Source: CAZAQV01 sp964487255 (GTDB lineage Bacteria > Myxococcota_A > Polyangia > Polyangiales > CAZAQV01). From it: a stretch of 26,051 nucleotides of DNA. The DNA is taken from positions 1-26,051 of the forward strand of contig CAZAQV010000044.1 in assembly GCA_964487255.1 (NCBI GenBank), written 5' to 3'. Within the stretch, counting starts at the first letter, position 1. Every line of letters starts with the position of its first letter. The notes under the pieces are model-generated. The model saw only the letters and a list, made by a program, of their open reading frames with translations, searched no databases and had not been told where the DNA came from. A program made the translations under genes and the position numbers. Below are positions 1 through 8,648 of this stretch, piece after piece.

Positions 1-1
1 G

Positions 2-718
2 TCGCTCGTCGACGGCATTAAGCGTGCGACCGATGTCATGGTTGCCGGCAAAGTGGCCGTCGTGTGCGGCTATGGCGACGTGGGCAAGGGCTCGGCGCAA
101 TCGCTTCGCAGCCAAGGCGCTCGCGTGATGATCACAGAGATCGACCAGATCTGCGCGCTGCAAGCCGCGATGGAGGGCTACCAGGTCGTGACGATGGACG
201 AGGCTGCGCCGCTCGCTGACATCGTGGTGACCGCAACGGGCTGCTGTGACGTCGTCACCGGTGAGCACATGAAGCAGATGAAGAACGAAGCCATTCTCTG
301 CAACATCGGCCACTTCGATTCGGAGATTCAGATGGCTTGGCTCAAGGACGCGAAAAACAACGTTCGAGAAGAGCCGATCAAGCCACAGGTCGACCACTTC
401 ATCTTCCCGGACGGAAAGAAGATTATCGTGCTTGCGCAGGGTCGCCTCGTGAACCTCGGTTGCGCAACTGGGCACCCGAGCTTCGTGATGAGCAACTCGT
501 TTTCGAACCAAGTGCTTGCGCAGATTGCGCTCTTCACCGAAAACGACAAGTACGAGTCTGGCCAGGTCTACGTACTTCCCAAAGAGCTCGATGAGAAGGT
601 CGCGAGCCTGCACCTCGGTCAACTGGGTGCGAAGCTCACGAAGCTTACCGAAAAGCAGTCGGAGTACCTCGGCATTCCGCAGCAAGGGCCCTTCAAGCCC
701 GAGATGTACCGGTACTGA
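2..718 (+). CDS. ahcY: S-adenosylhomocysteine hydrolase, C-terminal part (5' truncated by window edge)
   Basis: This is the NAD-binding and C-terminal part of adenosylhomocysteinase, the cytoplasmic enzyme that splits S-adenosylhomocysteine into adenosine and homocysteine and so keeps methyltransferases active. The frame is open from base 2, and the residues before the first ATG (38) read SLVDGIKRATDV, a block conserved in the family, so the gene begins outside the window. The Rossmann motif GYGDVGKG follows at once. Later come the conserved CNIGHFDSEI block and the C-terminal tail KPEMYRY, close to the KPDHYRY end whose Lys and Tyr contact NAD in the family. About 238 residues are visible of a usual 430-470. 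A strong intrinsic terminator lies just downstream, so this is the end of its transcript. Identification is secure. Confidence 0.97.
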   Translation, partial: SLVDGIKRATDVMVAGKVAVVCGYGDVGKGSAQSLRSQGARVMITEIDQICALQAAMEGYQVVTMDEAAPLADIVVTATGCCDVVTGEHMKQMKNEAILCNIGHFDSEIQMAWLKDAKNNVREEPIKPQVDHFIFPDGKKIIVLAQGRLVNLGCATGHPSFVMSNSFSNQVLAQIALFTENDKYESGQVYVLPKELDEKVASLHLGQLGAKLTKLTEKQSEYLGIPQQGPFKPEMYRY

Positions 719-738
719 GCCCTTGGCTCTTCACGGAC

Positions 739-772
739 AAAGCCCCTCGTTGCTTCGGCAGCGCGGGGCTTT
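739..772 (+). terminator. Intrinsic terminator of ahcY
   Basis: An 8-bp outer stem (AAAGCCCC at 739-746 with GGGGCTTT at 765-772) encloses, after one mismatch, a second 6-bp stem (748-753 with 758-763) capped by a TTCG tetraloop. A run of T follows from 770. It begins 20 bases after the ahcY stop codon. The layout is that of a Rho-independent terminator. Confidence 0.9.
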
Positions 773-832
773 TCTATTGGCTGAGCTTACGGAGCTTGCG
801 CGACGACCCGATAGGGCTATTGCGCTTCGGTG

Positions 833-2593
833 ATGGTGAGAGTGCTTTTCGTATTCGCCTGTGTGCTTAGCTTGGCCGCCTGCTCGAGTGAGCGTCGAGG
901 TGGCGACCCGATGACGGGTAGCGACGGCGGTGACGCGGCGCGCGACGGGAGCACCGCACCCATTGTGGACCCGAAAGTCGGTGACCCATGTCTCGAAGGG
1001 CAGCTGCAATGCGATGGCCTCGGCCGCCTCGATTGCGTCGACGGCAAGTTCGCGCTGACCGAGACCTGTACCGAAGGCTGCGCGGCGGGGATCGGCTGCG
1101 CCATGTGTTCACCCACTGATGCCAGCTGTGAGGGCGACGTATCCACCTATTGCGCCGGGGACGGCAGCGAGTTCCGCCAGGAGCGCTGCGACGCCGAAAA
1201 GGGCCTGACCTGTGATCCCGTCAGCGGACGCTGTGAAGGCCTCTGCTCGCTCAGCGCTTTAGGAAGAAGCTACGTCGGCTGTGAGTACTTTGCGATTCAA
1301 AGCACCAACACCTCGGGCGATATTTTCAAGAACCCGGACAACACATCGAAAGGGCTTCGCTACGATGCATTCAGCTTTGCGATCGTGCTCGCCAACACCA
1401 CCGATCGTGCAGGAACGATCACGATCGATGGCGGGGCGCTGTCGTCGGCGCGCACCGCGATCATCGAAGCGCAAGGGGTTGTCGTCGAAGAACTCCCGTG
1501 GGTCGAAGAAGCCATGCATACCGGCCCGCATAAAGTCGAGAAGGGCGCGTACCGCATTCGCAGCGACGTCCCGGTGTCGGCATACCAATTTAGTCCGCTT
1601 CATTATCAGTCGGGCGAGCTGCTTTCGTACTCGAACGATGCCTCGCTGCTCTTGCCCAGCAATGTCTACGAAAAAGAGTATCGCGTGCTCGGCTTCCCGG
1701 GGCTTCGCCGCGAGTTCAATGTTTCGCCTGCGACGTTTTCGGTCGTGGCGCTCCACGACGGGACTTCGCTGGCGCTGGAGCAAGGGGCGAACCTCCAGAC
1801 CGGAAGCGTGCTCATCGAAAGGCCAGACGGGTTTGAAACGCTCAACGCAGGTGATGTCGTGCAGTTCACGAGCAAGAGCGACTTTAGCGGTGCGCTTCTG
1901 ACCGCGTCGCAACCCATCGCCGTACTCAGCGGTCACGAAGGCACCGAAGTCCCGGTGGATACGACAGCGGTCGACCACCTCGAAGAGTCGATGCTTCCGC
2001 TTACGTCGCTAGGAAATAAGTACGTGCTCGCGTCGCCGGCTGTGCCGAACCTGCCCGAGGGCAAGGTGCGGGTCGTCCGTATCATGTCGACGGAAGCGAG
2101 TACGGCGTTGAGCTATTCGAGCGATGTCGGAGGCCGCGCCTCGATTTCGCTCGCCGGTGACTACATCGAACTGCCTCTCACCGACGCCGATTTTTGGGTC
2201 GAAGCGGACAAACCCATCCTCGTGGCACAGTTCATGGCGGGACAAAAAGCGGGGGGCGATTCTGGCGATCCATCCATGACAGTGGCTGTTCCCGTCGAGC
2301 AGTACCGAAGCGAGTATTTGTTTCACGCGCCTGTTAACTACGAGCTCAGTTACGTCAATATCGTCCGCCCAGCTGGCGTCGAGGTGAAGCTCAACGACAA
2401 GGTCGTGGCGGGTTTTACAGCGATTGCAGATGGCGAATATGAAGTCGTTCGCCAAGTACTTACGCCCACGGCCAACGGTAACCACCGCTTGCTGGCAGCC
2501 CAGCCCGTCGGGGTGTCCGTGTATGGCTACGGCCAGTTCACCAGCTACTGGTATCCAGGTGGCCTCGACCTCAACCGGATTGTTCCCCGCTAG
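833..2593 (+). CDS. Cys-rich lipoprotein with IgGFc-binding-type domain (copy 1)
   Basis: A secreted lipoprotein of about 586 residues. The N-terminus is a lipoprotein signal with lipobox LAAC (Cys about 17), followed by a short disordered Gly/Asp/Ser stretch. Residues about 45-135 form a cysteine-rich segment with paired motifs such as CxxGxLxCxxxxL and CSPTxxxCEGD, like the EGF-like modules common in myxobacterial surface proteins. The remaining 440 residues match what I know of the IgGFc_binding family: FAIVLANTT, NDASLLLPSNVY, DHLEESMLP, EQYRSEYLFHAP and the closing YWYPGGLDL. Family members are mostly uncharacterised surface proteins, so a role in adhesion is inference. The start could be GTG 830 or ATG 833; ATG is chosen. 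It is followed by a paralogue on the same strand after a 100-bp gap. Confidence 0.88.
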   Translation: MVRVLFVFACVLSLAACSSERRGGDPMTGSDGGDAARDGSTAPIVDPKVGDPCLEGQLQCDGLGRLDCVDGKFALTETCTEGCAAGIGCAMCSPTDASCEGDVSTYCAGDGSEFRQERCDAEKGLTCDPVSGRCEGLCSLSALGRSYVGCEYFAIQSTNTSGDIFKNPDNTSKGLRYDAFSFAIVLANTTDRAGTITIDGGALSSARTAIIEAQGVVVEELPWVEEAMHTGPHKVEKGAYRIRSDVPVSAYQFSPLHYQSGELLSYSNDASLLLPSNVYEKEYRVLGFPGLRREFNVSPATFSVVALHDGTSLALEQGANLQTGSVLIERPDGFETLNAGDVVQFTSKSDFSGALLTASQPIAVLSGHEGTEVPVDTTAVDHLEESMLPLTSLGNKYVLASPAVPNLPEGKVRVVRIMSTEASTALSYSSDVGGRASISLAGDYIELPLTDADFWVEADKPILVAQFMAGQKAGGDSGDPSMTVAVPVEQYRSEYLFHAPVNYELSYVNIVRPAGVEVKLNDKVVAGFTAIADGEYEVVRQVLTPTANGNHRLLAAQPVGVSVYGYGQFTSYWYPGGLDLNRIVPR

Positions 2594-2671
2594 CCGTGGG
2601 CCAGGCTGAGACGCTTCGCAGCGCGAAAAGGCCTTACATGTCCTACATTGTGGGATTGCGCACCTTTCGAA

Positions 2672-2687
2672 CAGGCGCTATCGCCTG
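2672..2687 (+). promoter_or_regulatory. Small hairpin just upstream of the second IgGFc-type gene
   Basis: A perfect 6-bp inverted repeat (CAGGCG / CGCCTG) with a 4-base loop ends six bases before the ATG at 2694, exactly where a ribosome binding site should lie. No Shine-Dalgarno sequence is seen there. It could affect translation or be chance in GC-rich DNA. There is no T-run, so it is not a terminator. Confidence 0.3.
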
Positions 2688-2693
2688 CGCGTC

Positions 2694-4376
2694 ATGAAGT
2701 TTCGAACCCTCGTTGTGCCAGTGCTCGTGGTGCTGTCCGTGGCGTGCTCCGGCGGGAGTCGCGACCGTGGCGTCAAATCTGGTACCAACTCAAGCCCGAA
2801 CAGCGACTCGGGTGTGGACAACAGGATGACCTGTGCCGACGGGCAGATTCGCTGCGAGGGCAACGACAAACTCGTTTGTCAGGATGGCAGCTACCAAGTC
2901 GAAGAAACCTGCGCCGATGGTTGCACGGCGGGCCTGGGCTGTACGGCCTGCTCGCCCACTGAAGCGAGCTGTGACGGAGACGTCTCGCGCTACTGCAGTG
3001 GTGATGGAAGCGAAGTTCGCAAAGAGGTCTGTGACGCCGCCAAGGGGCTGAGCTGCAACGCTTCGACCGGTCGCTGTGACGGCGTCTGCTCCGAAGCCTC
3101 GCTCGGCCGAAGTTACGTCGGTTGTGAATACTACGCGCTGCAATCTTCGAACGCCGTGCTCAACCGTTCGCGCTTCAACTTTGCGATTGTGATCGCGAAC
3201 ACCTCTTCGAATGCGGGTAAGATCACGATTTCAGGCGGCGCGCTCAGCTCGCCGCGCATTCTCGCCATCGAGCCCGATGGCGTGCTCGTCGAGAAGCTGC
3301 CTTGGATCGACTCGGTTCATGTGCAGGGACCGGCGTTCGTGGCCGGCGGCGCATACCGCATCCGAAGTAACGTGCCCGTGACCGCCTACCAGTTCAATCC
3401 GCTCGAGTACACCGACGGAAGCAGCAACTCGTACACCAACGACGCCTCGCTCTTGCTTCCGACGAATGTGTACGACACCACCTACCGCTTGCTGAGCTGG
3501 CCCGCGGACGGTTCGTTTTCGAAGCGTCCAGCGGTCGCTGCGTACATGGCGCTCAACGATGGCACCACGGTGCAAGTCACGGGTGGCAGTGGGATCGAGA
3601 GCCCGGCCAGCGCAGGCACCATCAACGCGGGCGATTTGGTTCAAATCAGCAGCGATTCGGATCTCAGCGGGGCACTCGTGACAGCCGACGGGCCGATTCA
3701 GGTCATCGCGGGACACGTGTGCACCAACGTGCCGCGTGACGTGGCCTACTGCGACCACCTCGAGGAGTCGATGTTCCCGACTTCGGCCATCGGCAAGAAG
3801 TACGTGGCCGCTGCGCCCGCACTGCCCAGCCTTCCGGAAGGAAAGGTGCGAGTTGTTCGCATCCAGGCGATCGAGGACAACACGACACTTACGTACTCGC
3901 CTGCCGACATCGGTGGCGCGACGACGATCGCACATTCGGGCGGGTTCATCGAAATTCCACTCACAAGAAAAGACTTTGTGGTTGAGGGTGATAAACCCAT
4001 CGTCGTTGCGCAGTTCATGGCGGGTTCGCAGGCGGGCGGCAACAACGGCGACCCAGCGCTTACCTTGGCGGTGCCGGTCGAACAGTACCGACAAGAATAT
4101 CTCTTTCATGCACCGACGAATTACGAGACGAGTTACGCCAACATCGTTCGCCCAGCGGGCGTTGACGTAACGCTCGATGGTGCGCCGGTCGAGGGCTTTA
4201 CGCCTGTTGGGGACGGCAGCTACGAGGTCGTGCGCGCTGGGCTCTCAAACGATGGAAACGGAAACCACCGTATCGATGCGTCCGCACCCGTGGGCGTGTC
4301 TGTTTACGGTTATGGCCAGGATACGAGTTATTGGTATCCGGGCGGATTGGACCTGAAGGTCATCGGACCGCGTTAG
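2694..4376 (+). CDS. Cys-rich lipoprotein with IgGFc-binding-type domain (copy 2)
   Basis: A 560-residue paralogue of the preceding gene with the same layout. The signal peptide has lipobox SVAC (Cys about 18). A cysteine-rich segment (about 43-130) uses motifs such as CADGQIRCEGN and CSPTEASCDGD. The IgGFc-binding-type domain has FAIVIANTS, NDASLLLPTNVY, CDHLEESMFP, EQYRQEYLFHAP and the terminal YWYPGGLDL. Compared with copy 1 it carries the extra pair CTNVPRDVAYCDH, which is usual in the family; copy 1 has lost both of these cysteines (GTEVPVDTTAVDH). Many blocks match almost word for word, so the pair arose by tandem duplication. It is presumably anchored in the outer membrane or periplasm; ligand unknown. 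It ends four bases from the convergent cytochrome-like gene, with no obvious terminator between them. Confidence 0.88.
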   Translation: MKFRTLVVPVLVVLSVACSGGSRDRGVKSGTNSSPNSDSGVDNRMTCADGQIRCEGNDKLVCQDGSYQVEETCADGCTAGLGCTACSPTEASCDGDVSRYCSGDGSEVRKEVCDAAKGLSCNASTGRCDGVCSEASLGRSYVGCEYYALQSSNAVLNRSRFNFAIVIANTSSNAGKITISGGALSSPRILAIEPDGVLVEKLPWIDSVHVQGPAFVAGGAYRIRSNVPVTAYQFNPLEYTDGSSNSYTNDASLLLPTNVYDTTYRLLSWPADGSFSKRPAVAAYMALNDGTTVQVTGGSGIESPASAGTINAGDLVQISSDSDLSGALVTADGPIQVIAGHVCTNVPRDVAYCDHLEESMFPTSAIGKKYVAAAPALPSLPEGKVRVVRIQAIEDNTTLTYSPADIGGATTIAHSGGFIEIPLTRKDFVVEGDKPIVVAQFMAGSQAGGNNGDPALTLAVPVEQYRQEYLFHAPTNYETSYANIVRPAGVDVTLDGAPVEGFTPVGDGSYEVVRAGLSNDGNGNHRIDASAPVGVSVYGYGQDTSYWYPGGLDLKVIGPR

Positions 4377-4379
4377 GTC

Positions 4380-4835
4380 CTATGGGGGAGTCGAGACATG
4401 CTGTTTATGTCGATCAATGCTAGCCAAATAGTCCCGGACGACCATGTATTGCCCGGGCGGGACCGAAAACAAAGTGCCGTAGTGTCCGCCAGGACGAACA
4501 TGGCTTCCGCTGGCAGTGCCGGCGGCAAGGTTGTCTATAATACGGCGGCTTTTGAGGGCGTCGAGGCCCGCCGCCCAGCGCAGCTCCGTAAAATCGATCG
4601 CGGCTAGCGCCTTCTTGTCTGCGTGGGGACTGTCTTGCATGTGGCAGTCGCCGCAGTGCTCCACGAGCACCACGCGTGCATCGACACGCAACTTCGGGTC
4701 GTCGTGGAGTTCAATCTGAAGGGTTGCATCTTCGTCCTCGCATGTGCACGCGAAAAACATGCCGGTCAGAGTGAGCGCTACGACCAAGCGCCAAATCTGT
4801 ACTTTGAGAGACAAGGTGATTTGATCGGAGAGCAA
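4380..4835 (-). CDS. Small lipoprotein with a single CxxCH haem-c motif
   Basis: Encodes about 151 residues starting at a TTG (4835), two bases after the metG stop; another TTG at 4814 is possible, and neither has a clear ribosome binding site. A hydrophobic segment ends in FFAC, a plausible lipobox, so the protein is probably lipid-anchored outside the cytoplasm. The motif HCGDCHMQDSP is a c-type haem attachment site (CxxCH), and HxDxKALAAIDF after it resembles short cytochrome-like lipoproteins of Myxococcota. A possible distal haem ligand is the Met in GQYMVV near the C-terminus, but this is a guess. The tight spacing suggests co-transcription with metG, an odd pairing by function. A redox role is inferred only from the haem motif. 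Confidence 0.72.
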   Translation of the reverse strand: MLSDQITLSLKVQIWRLVVALTLTGMFFACTCEDEDATLQIELHDDPKLRVDARVVLVEHCGDCHMQDSPHADKKALAAIDFTELRWAAGLDALKSRRIIDNLAAGTASGSHVRPGGHYGTLFSVPPGQYMVVRDYLASIDRHKQHVSTPP

Positions 4836-4837
4836 TG

Positions 4838-6955
4838 CTATTTGACTGGGGAGCCTGGTGCGCCAGGTGCGGTTGCGGGGACCAGCCGGCCGTTTGCGTC
4901 TTCGGCCATGAGCAACATGCCCTGGCTTTCTTTACCGAGCATTTTGCGAGGTTTGAGGTTGGCGACGACCACGACGTTGGTACCGACAAGGTCTTCGGGT
5001 TGCATGTGTTCGGCGACACCGGCGAGAACCTGACGCTTCTCGAAACCGAGGTCGACCTGGCAGCAGATGAGTTTCTTACTCTTTTTGACTTTCTCAGCAG
5101 CGAGCACGCGACCGACGCGCAAGTCGACCTTCGTGAAGTCGTCGAACTCGATGAAGTCCAAAACCACTGGAAAGTCGGGGGCCTCGTCTTTGGGCGCTGC
5201 GGCACGCTCTTGCAGCTTCTGGATCTCGGCATCGATGCGCTCTTGCTCGATTTTGCGCACCAAGATCTCGGCCTCAGCGACGGCAGAACCGGCTGTGAGA
5301 AGCGGTCGACCGGCATCGCTCCACCCCAAGTCCCCATCGTTTGCCGCGCCAGGCACGCTTGGACGTACGTGGCTTAGACCCAGCATCACGCGAATTTTCT
5401 GTGCGGAAAACGGCAAGAAGGGCTCACACAAGATGCTCAGCGATGCGCACAGCTGAAGGCTGACGTGGATGGTGTTGCCGCAAGCGTCCATGTTGTCTTT
5501 GCGCGTGGCCCAGGGTTCGCTGTCGTTGAAGTACTTGTTGCCGGTGCGGGCGAGCGACATCATCTCGTCTGCGGCTTCTCGAAAGCGGTAGCTTTCGATC
5601 AAGTCCGCGACACGTTTCGTGAACTCGGGCAGCTGCGCGAGCGTTGCTTGGTCGAGTTCGCTTGGGTTTGTGAGTTCGGGTACCTTCGAGTCGCAGTACT
5701 TGTTGCAAAACGCGACGGTTCGGTTGACGAAGTTGCCGAAGGTGTCGGCAAGCTCGTTGTTGATGGCCGCAGCGAAGCCCTCCCACGAAAAGTCCGTGTC
5801 CTTCGCCTCGGGCAAGATCTTGCAGGTTGCGTAGCGAAGGTAGTCGGGCGGGAAGTTTTCAAGGTACTCGTGGATCCACACCGCAACACCGCGGCTGGTG
5901 GAGAACTTGAGACCTTTGAGGTTCAAAAACTCGTTGGCGGGTACATTGTCGGGTAGCACAAACTCGCCGTGCAGGTTGAGCATGGCGGGGAAGATCACGC
6001 AGTGAAAGACGATGTTGTCCTTGCCAATGAAGTGCACGAGCTTGCTCTCGGGCGATTGCCAGTAGTCCTTCCACGCCTCGGGTGTGCCGACCTTTTGTGC
6101 CCACTCGCGTGTGGCGGAGATGTAGCCAATCGGTGCGTCGAACCAGACGTAGAGCACCTTTCCCGTGGCGTCGACGCCGGCTTTTTTGGCGACGTCTTCG
6201 GGTACAGGCACGCCCCACGGGATGTCGCGCGTGATGGCGCGGTCACCCAAGCCTTGGGTGAGCCACGACTGCACCTGGCCCATCACGTTCGGCTTCCAGT
6301 TCTTCTTTTCGCTGAGCCAGCTTTCGAGCCACGGCTGGGCATCGCCAAGCGGCAGTACCCAGTGCGTCGTTTCGCGCAGTTCGGGCGTGGCATCGGACAG
6401 CGCACTGCGAGGGTTCTTGAGTTCGAGTGGGCTCATCGAGCGACCGCAACTTTCGCACTGGTCGCCGTAAGCGTCTTCGTAGCCGCACGTCGGGCAGGTC
6501 CCGCGCACGTAGCGGTCGGCCAAGAAGAGCTCGGCTTCTGGGTCGTAGAGTTGTTTGCTGGTCTCAAGGCGGAACGCGTCCTTGTTGGCGAGTACGCGGA
6601 AAAAGTCTTGGCTGGTCTCGCGGTGAATGTCGCTGCTGGTTCGACCGTAGTGATCAAAGCTCATGCCGAGCTGCTCGAACGACTTCTCGATCATGGGGTG
6701 AAACTCGTCGACGATCTCCTGCGGCGTCTTGCCTTCCTTGCGAGCGCGCAGCGTGATAGCCACGCCGTGCTCGTCCGAGCCGCAGATGTAGACGACATCG
6801 CGGCCCGCGAGGCGCTGATAGCGGCAGTAGATATCAGCCGGCAAGTAGGCACCCGCGATATGCCCAAGATGAAGCGGCCCGTTCGCATACGGAAGCGCTG
6901 AGGTAACCATGATGCGCTCCGCCCTTGGTTCTTCTTGGCTACGCTTCGAAGACAT
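4838..6955 (-). CDS. metG: Methionyl-tRNA synthetase with C-terminal tRNA-binding domain
   Basis: Cytoplasmic class I synthetase that charges tRNA-Met with methionine. From ATG 6955 it has 705 residues. The ATP-binding HIGH motif appears as HLGH (about 29-32) after VTSALPYANG. Four zinc-binding cysteines sit at about 154, 157, 167 and 170 (CPTCG and CESCG). The KMSKS loop reads KFSTS (about 350-354), a variant known in one MetRS branch. The last 100 residues are an EMAPII/Trbp111-type tRNA-binding domain (KVDLRVGRVLAAEKV, LVGTNVVVVANLKPRKMLG). The upstream in-frame GTG/ATG extension to 6997 does not look conserved. ATG 6910, preceded by GGCGGAGC, is an alternative start that would give MVTSALPYANG. 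Downstream it nearly abuts the haem lipoprotein gene. Confidence 0.95.
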   Translation of the reverse strand: MSSKRSQEEPRAERIMVTSALPYANGPLHLGHIAGAYLPADIYCRYQRLAGRDVVYICGSDEHGVAITLRARKEGKTPQEIVDEFHPMIEKSFEQLGMSFDHYGRTSSDIHRETSQDFFRVLANKDAFRLETSKQLYDPEAELFLADRYVRGTCPTCGYEDAYGDQCESCGRSMSPLELKNPRSALSDATPELRETTHWVLPLGDAQPWLESWLSEKKNWKPNVMGQVQSWLTQGLGDRAITRDIPWGVPVPEDVAKKAGVDATGKVLYVWFDAPIGYISATREWAQKVGTPEAWKDYWQSPESKLVHFIGKDNIVFHCVIFPAMLNLHGEFVLPDNVPANEFLNLKGLKFSTSRGVAVWIHEYLENFPPDYLRYATCKILPEAKDTDFSWEGFAAAINNELADTFGNFVNRTVAFCNKYCDSKVPELTNPSELDQATLAQLPEFTKRVADLIESYRFREAADEMMSLARTGNKYFNDSEPWATRKDNMDACGNTIHVSLQLCASLSILCEPFLPFSAQKIRVMLGLSHVRPSVPGAANDGDLGWSDAGRPLLTAGSAVAEAEILVRKIEQERIDAEIQKLQERAAAPKDEAPDFPVVLDFIEFDDFTKVDLRVGRVLAAEKVKKSKKLICCQVDLGFEKRQVLAGVAEHMQPEDLVGTNVVVVANLKPRKMLGKESQGMLLMAEDANGRLVPATAPGAPGSPVK

Positions 6956-7025
6956 CGATGTGCGTATAGCACATCGGTCTTCTCGGGCTGCGCACAATCA
7001 TCAGGACCATCCTGCGACGTTGTTT

Positions 7026-8597
7026 CTATCGAGTCTGAGGGCCAAGTTTTTCGCCTTGGTGCACGGGGCGGCCGATGACGCGGACGGAAGCCCAGCATGC
7101 TGCGCAGCCGAGCAGCAGGCCGATCCATGGAGAGTAGCCGAGCCACGCGGCGCCGACGTCGCCGAGCACCAGCGAGATGCCCCCAACGAAGAGTGCGTAG
7201 GGTAGTTGTGTGCGCACGTGATCGATGTGATCACAGGCAGAAGCCAGCGACGAAAGAATCGTCGTGTCGGAAATCGGCGAACAGTGGTCGCCCCAAACCG
7301 AGCCGGTCAGGATCGACGCGATCGCGCCGAGCATCACGTGCTCGCTCCCTTGCGCAACGTGGTGGGCGAGTGGAACAACGAGCGGGAAAAGGATCGCCAT
7401 CGTGCCCCATGAGGTACCCGTCGCGAAGGCTACGGCTCCGGAGATGACGAATACGGCGGCGGGTAGCATCGCAGGTGAGATGCCATCGCCCAGGAGCTGG
7501 ATGACGTAGTTGGCGGTCTTAACGTCTTTACAGACCTGGCCGAGCGCCCAGGCCAACACCAAGATAACGCCAGCAGGAAGCATCGCTTTGAGCCCAGCCA
7601 TCCAGGCGTCGAGCGCGGCTTCGAGACCAAGGCTCCGCGTCCCGACTGCGCTTATGAGCGCCGCAACGCAACCCATGAACGAACCCCAGAGTAGCGCCTT
7701 TGCCGAGTCGGTCCCTCCTAGCACGTTGCGAAACGTCGCTTCGGTTCCCTCTTCGAGCGCCTCGACGCCGAGCACCCACATGCCGACGCTTGCGACGACG
7801 ACCACGGTGAGCACGGGAAACCAGGCGTTGATCGCGCGGGGCGTGACGTCGAGCAGACCGTCGTCACCAAACTCTGCGGCGGGCTTCGCGCCGGGACGTA
7901 GCACTTGTCCTGTCATCCAAGCGCGTTCTTCGGCGCTTGCCATCGGGCCAAAGTCGCGACGCTGCCATATCACGGCGAAGACGAAGAAGATCATCAGAAG
8001 TGGGTAGAAACGATAGGGGAGGGTTTCGAGGAAGATGACGTAACCGTCGCCCTCAAGCCCGAGCGCTTTGTACTGCTCCGAAATATACCCGACCTCGACC
8101 CCAACCCAGGACGAGACCACCGCGATGCTCGACACCGGCGCAGCCGTGGCGTCGATCAAAAACGCGAGCTTTTCCCGGCTCATGCGCAGTTTGTCGGTGA
8201 TCGGGCGCATGGCCGAGCCGACGAGCAGGCTGTTCGCGTAGTCGTCAAAAAAGATCAGTAGGCCCAGCAACCAAGTGCCGAGGGCGCCGCTGCGCGGGCT
8301 TTTTGCGAAGCGTGTGACCCAGGTCGCCAGCCCCGCCGCGCCGCCGGATTTGCTGACCACGCCGACCATGCCGCCCAGGAAAAACGTGAAGAGTAGGATC
8401 GATGCGTGACCTGAATCGGCTGCCGAGCCCACGAGGTAGTGGTCGACGCTCCGCAAGAGAGCATCGACCGGGTTGTGATGAATGAGCAGCGCGCCCAAAA
8501 AGATGCCGGTAAAAAGCGCGAGTACGACCTGTCGAAGCGCGATCGCGAGAACGATTGCAACGAGCGGCGGGAGCAAGGAGAGCAGGCTCGGTTCCAT
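7026..8597 (-). CDS. NhaC-family Na+/H+ antiporter
   Basis: An inner-membrane protein of about 523 residues with 11-13 predicted hydrophobic helices. Recognisable blocks of the NhaC-type antiporter family include LALFTGIFLGALL, FFLGGMVGVVSKSGG, LLIFFDDYANSLLVGSAMRPI, DATAAPVSSIAVVSSWVG, GTSWGTMAILFPLVVPLA and GSVWGDHCSPISDTTILSS. Acidic and polar residues inside helices (FFDDYAN, GDHCSPISDT) are where such proteins move ions. The role is exchange of Na+ for H+, perhaps coupled to another solute in this subgroup. ATG 8597 (MEPSLLSLLPP) is preferred over GTG 8618. The gene lies 51 bases downstream of the metzincin gene on the same strand and 70 bases upstream of metG, so a shared transcript is possible. 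Exact substrate is unknown. Confidence 0.9.
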   Translation of the reverse strand: MEPSLLSLLPPLVAIVLAIALRQVVLALFTGIFLGALLIHHNPVDALLRSVDHYLVGSAADSGHASILLFTFFLGGMVGVVSKSGGAAGLATWVTRFAKSPRSGALGTWLLGLLIFFDDYANSLLVGSAMRPITDKLRMSREKLAFLIDATAAPVSSIAVVSSWVGVEVGYISEQYKALGLEGDGYVIFLETLPYRFYPLLMIFFVFAVIWQRRDFGPMASAEERAWMTGQVLRPGAKPAAEFGDDGLLDVTPRAINAWFPVLTVVVVASVGMWVLGVEALEEGTEATFRNVLGGTDSAKALLWGSFMGCVAALISAVGTRSLGLEAALDAWMAGLKAMLPAGVILVLAWALGQVCKDVKTANYVIQLLGDGISPAMLPAAVFVISGAVAFATGTSWGTMAILFPLVVPLAHHVAQGSEHVMLGAIASILTGSVWGDHCSPISDTTILSSLASACDHIDHVRTQLPYALFVGGISLVLGDVGAAWLGYSPWIGLLLGCAACWASVRVIGRPVHQGEKLGPQTR

Positions 8598-8648
8598 GAC
8601 GGCGCCCCACCATGACACACGCGGGCCGCATGGCCAATGAAGCTTTAC

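Noticed and set aside
3231..4109. 292-codon minus-strand ORF
   Set aside because: Antisense to the second IgGFc-type gene; His/Arg-rich shadow composition and no motif.
5969..6901. 310-codon plus-strand ORF
   Set aside because: It is antisense to metG, whose frame has all family motifs; the ORF reads as low-complexity Val/Ala/Arg-rich shadow sequence.
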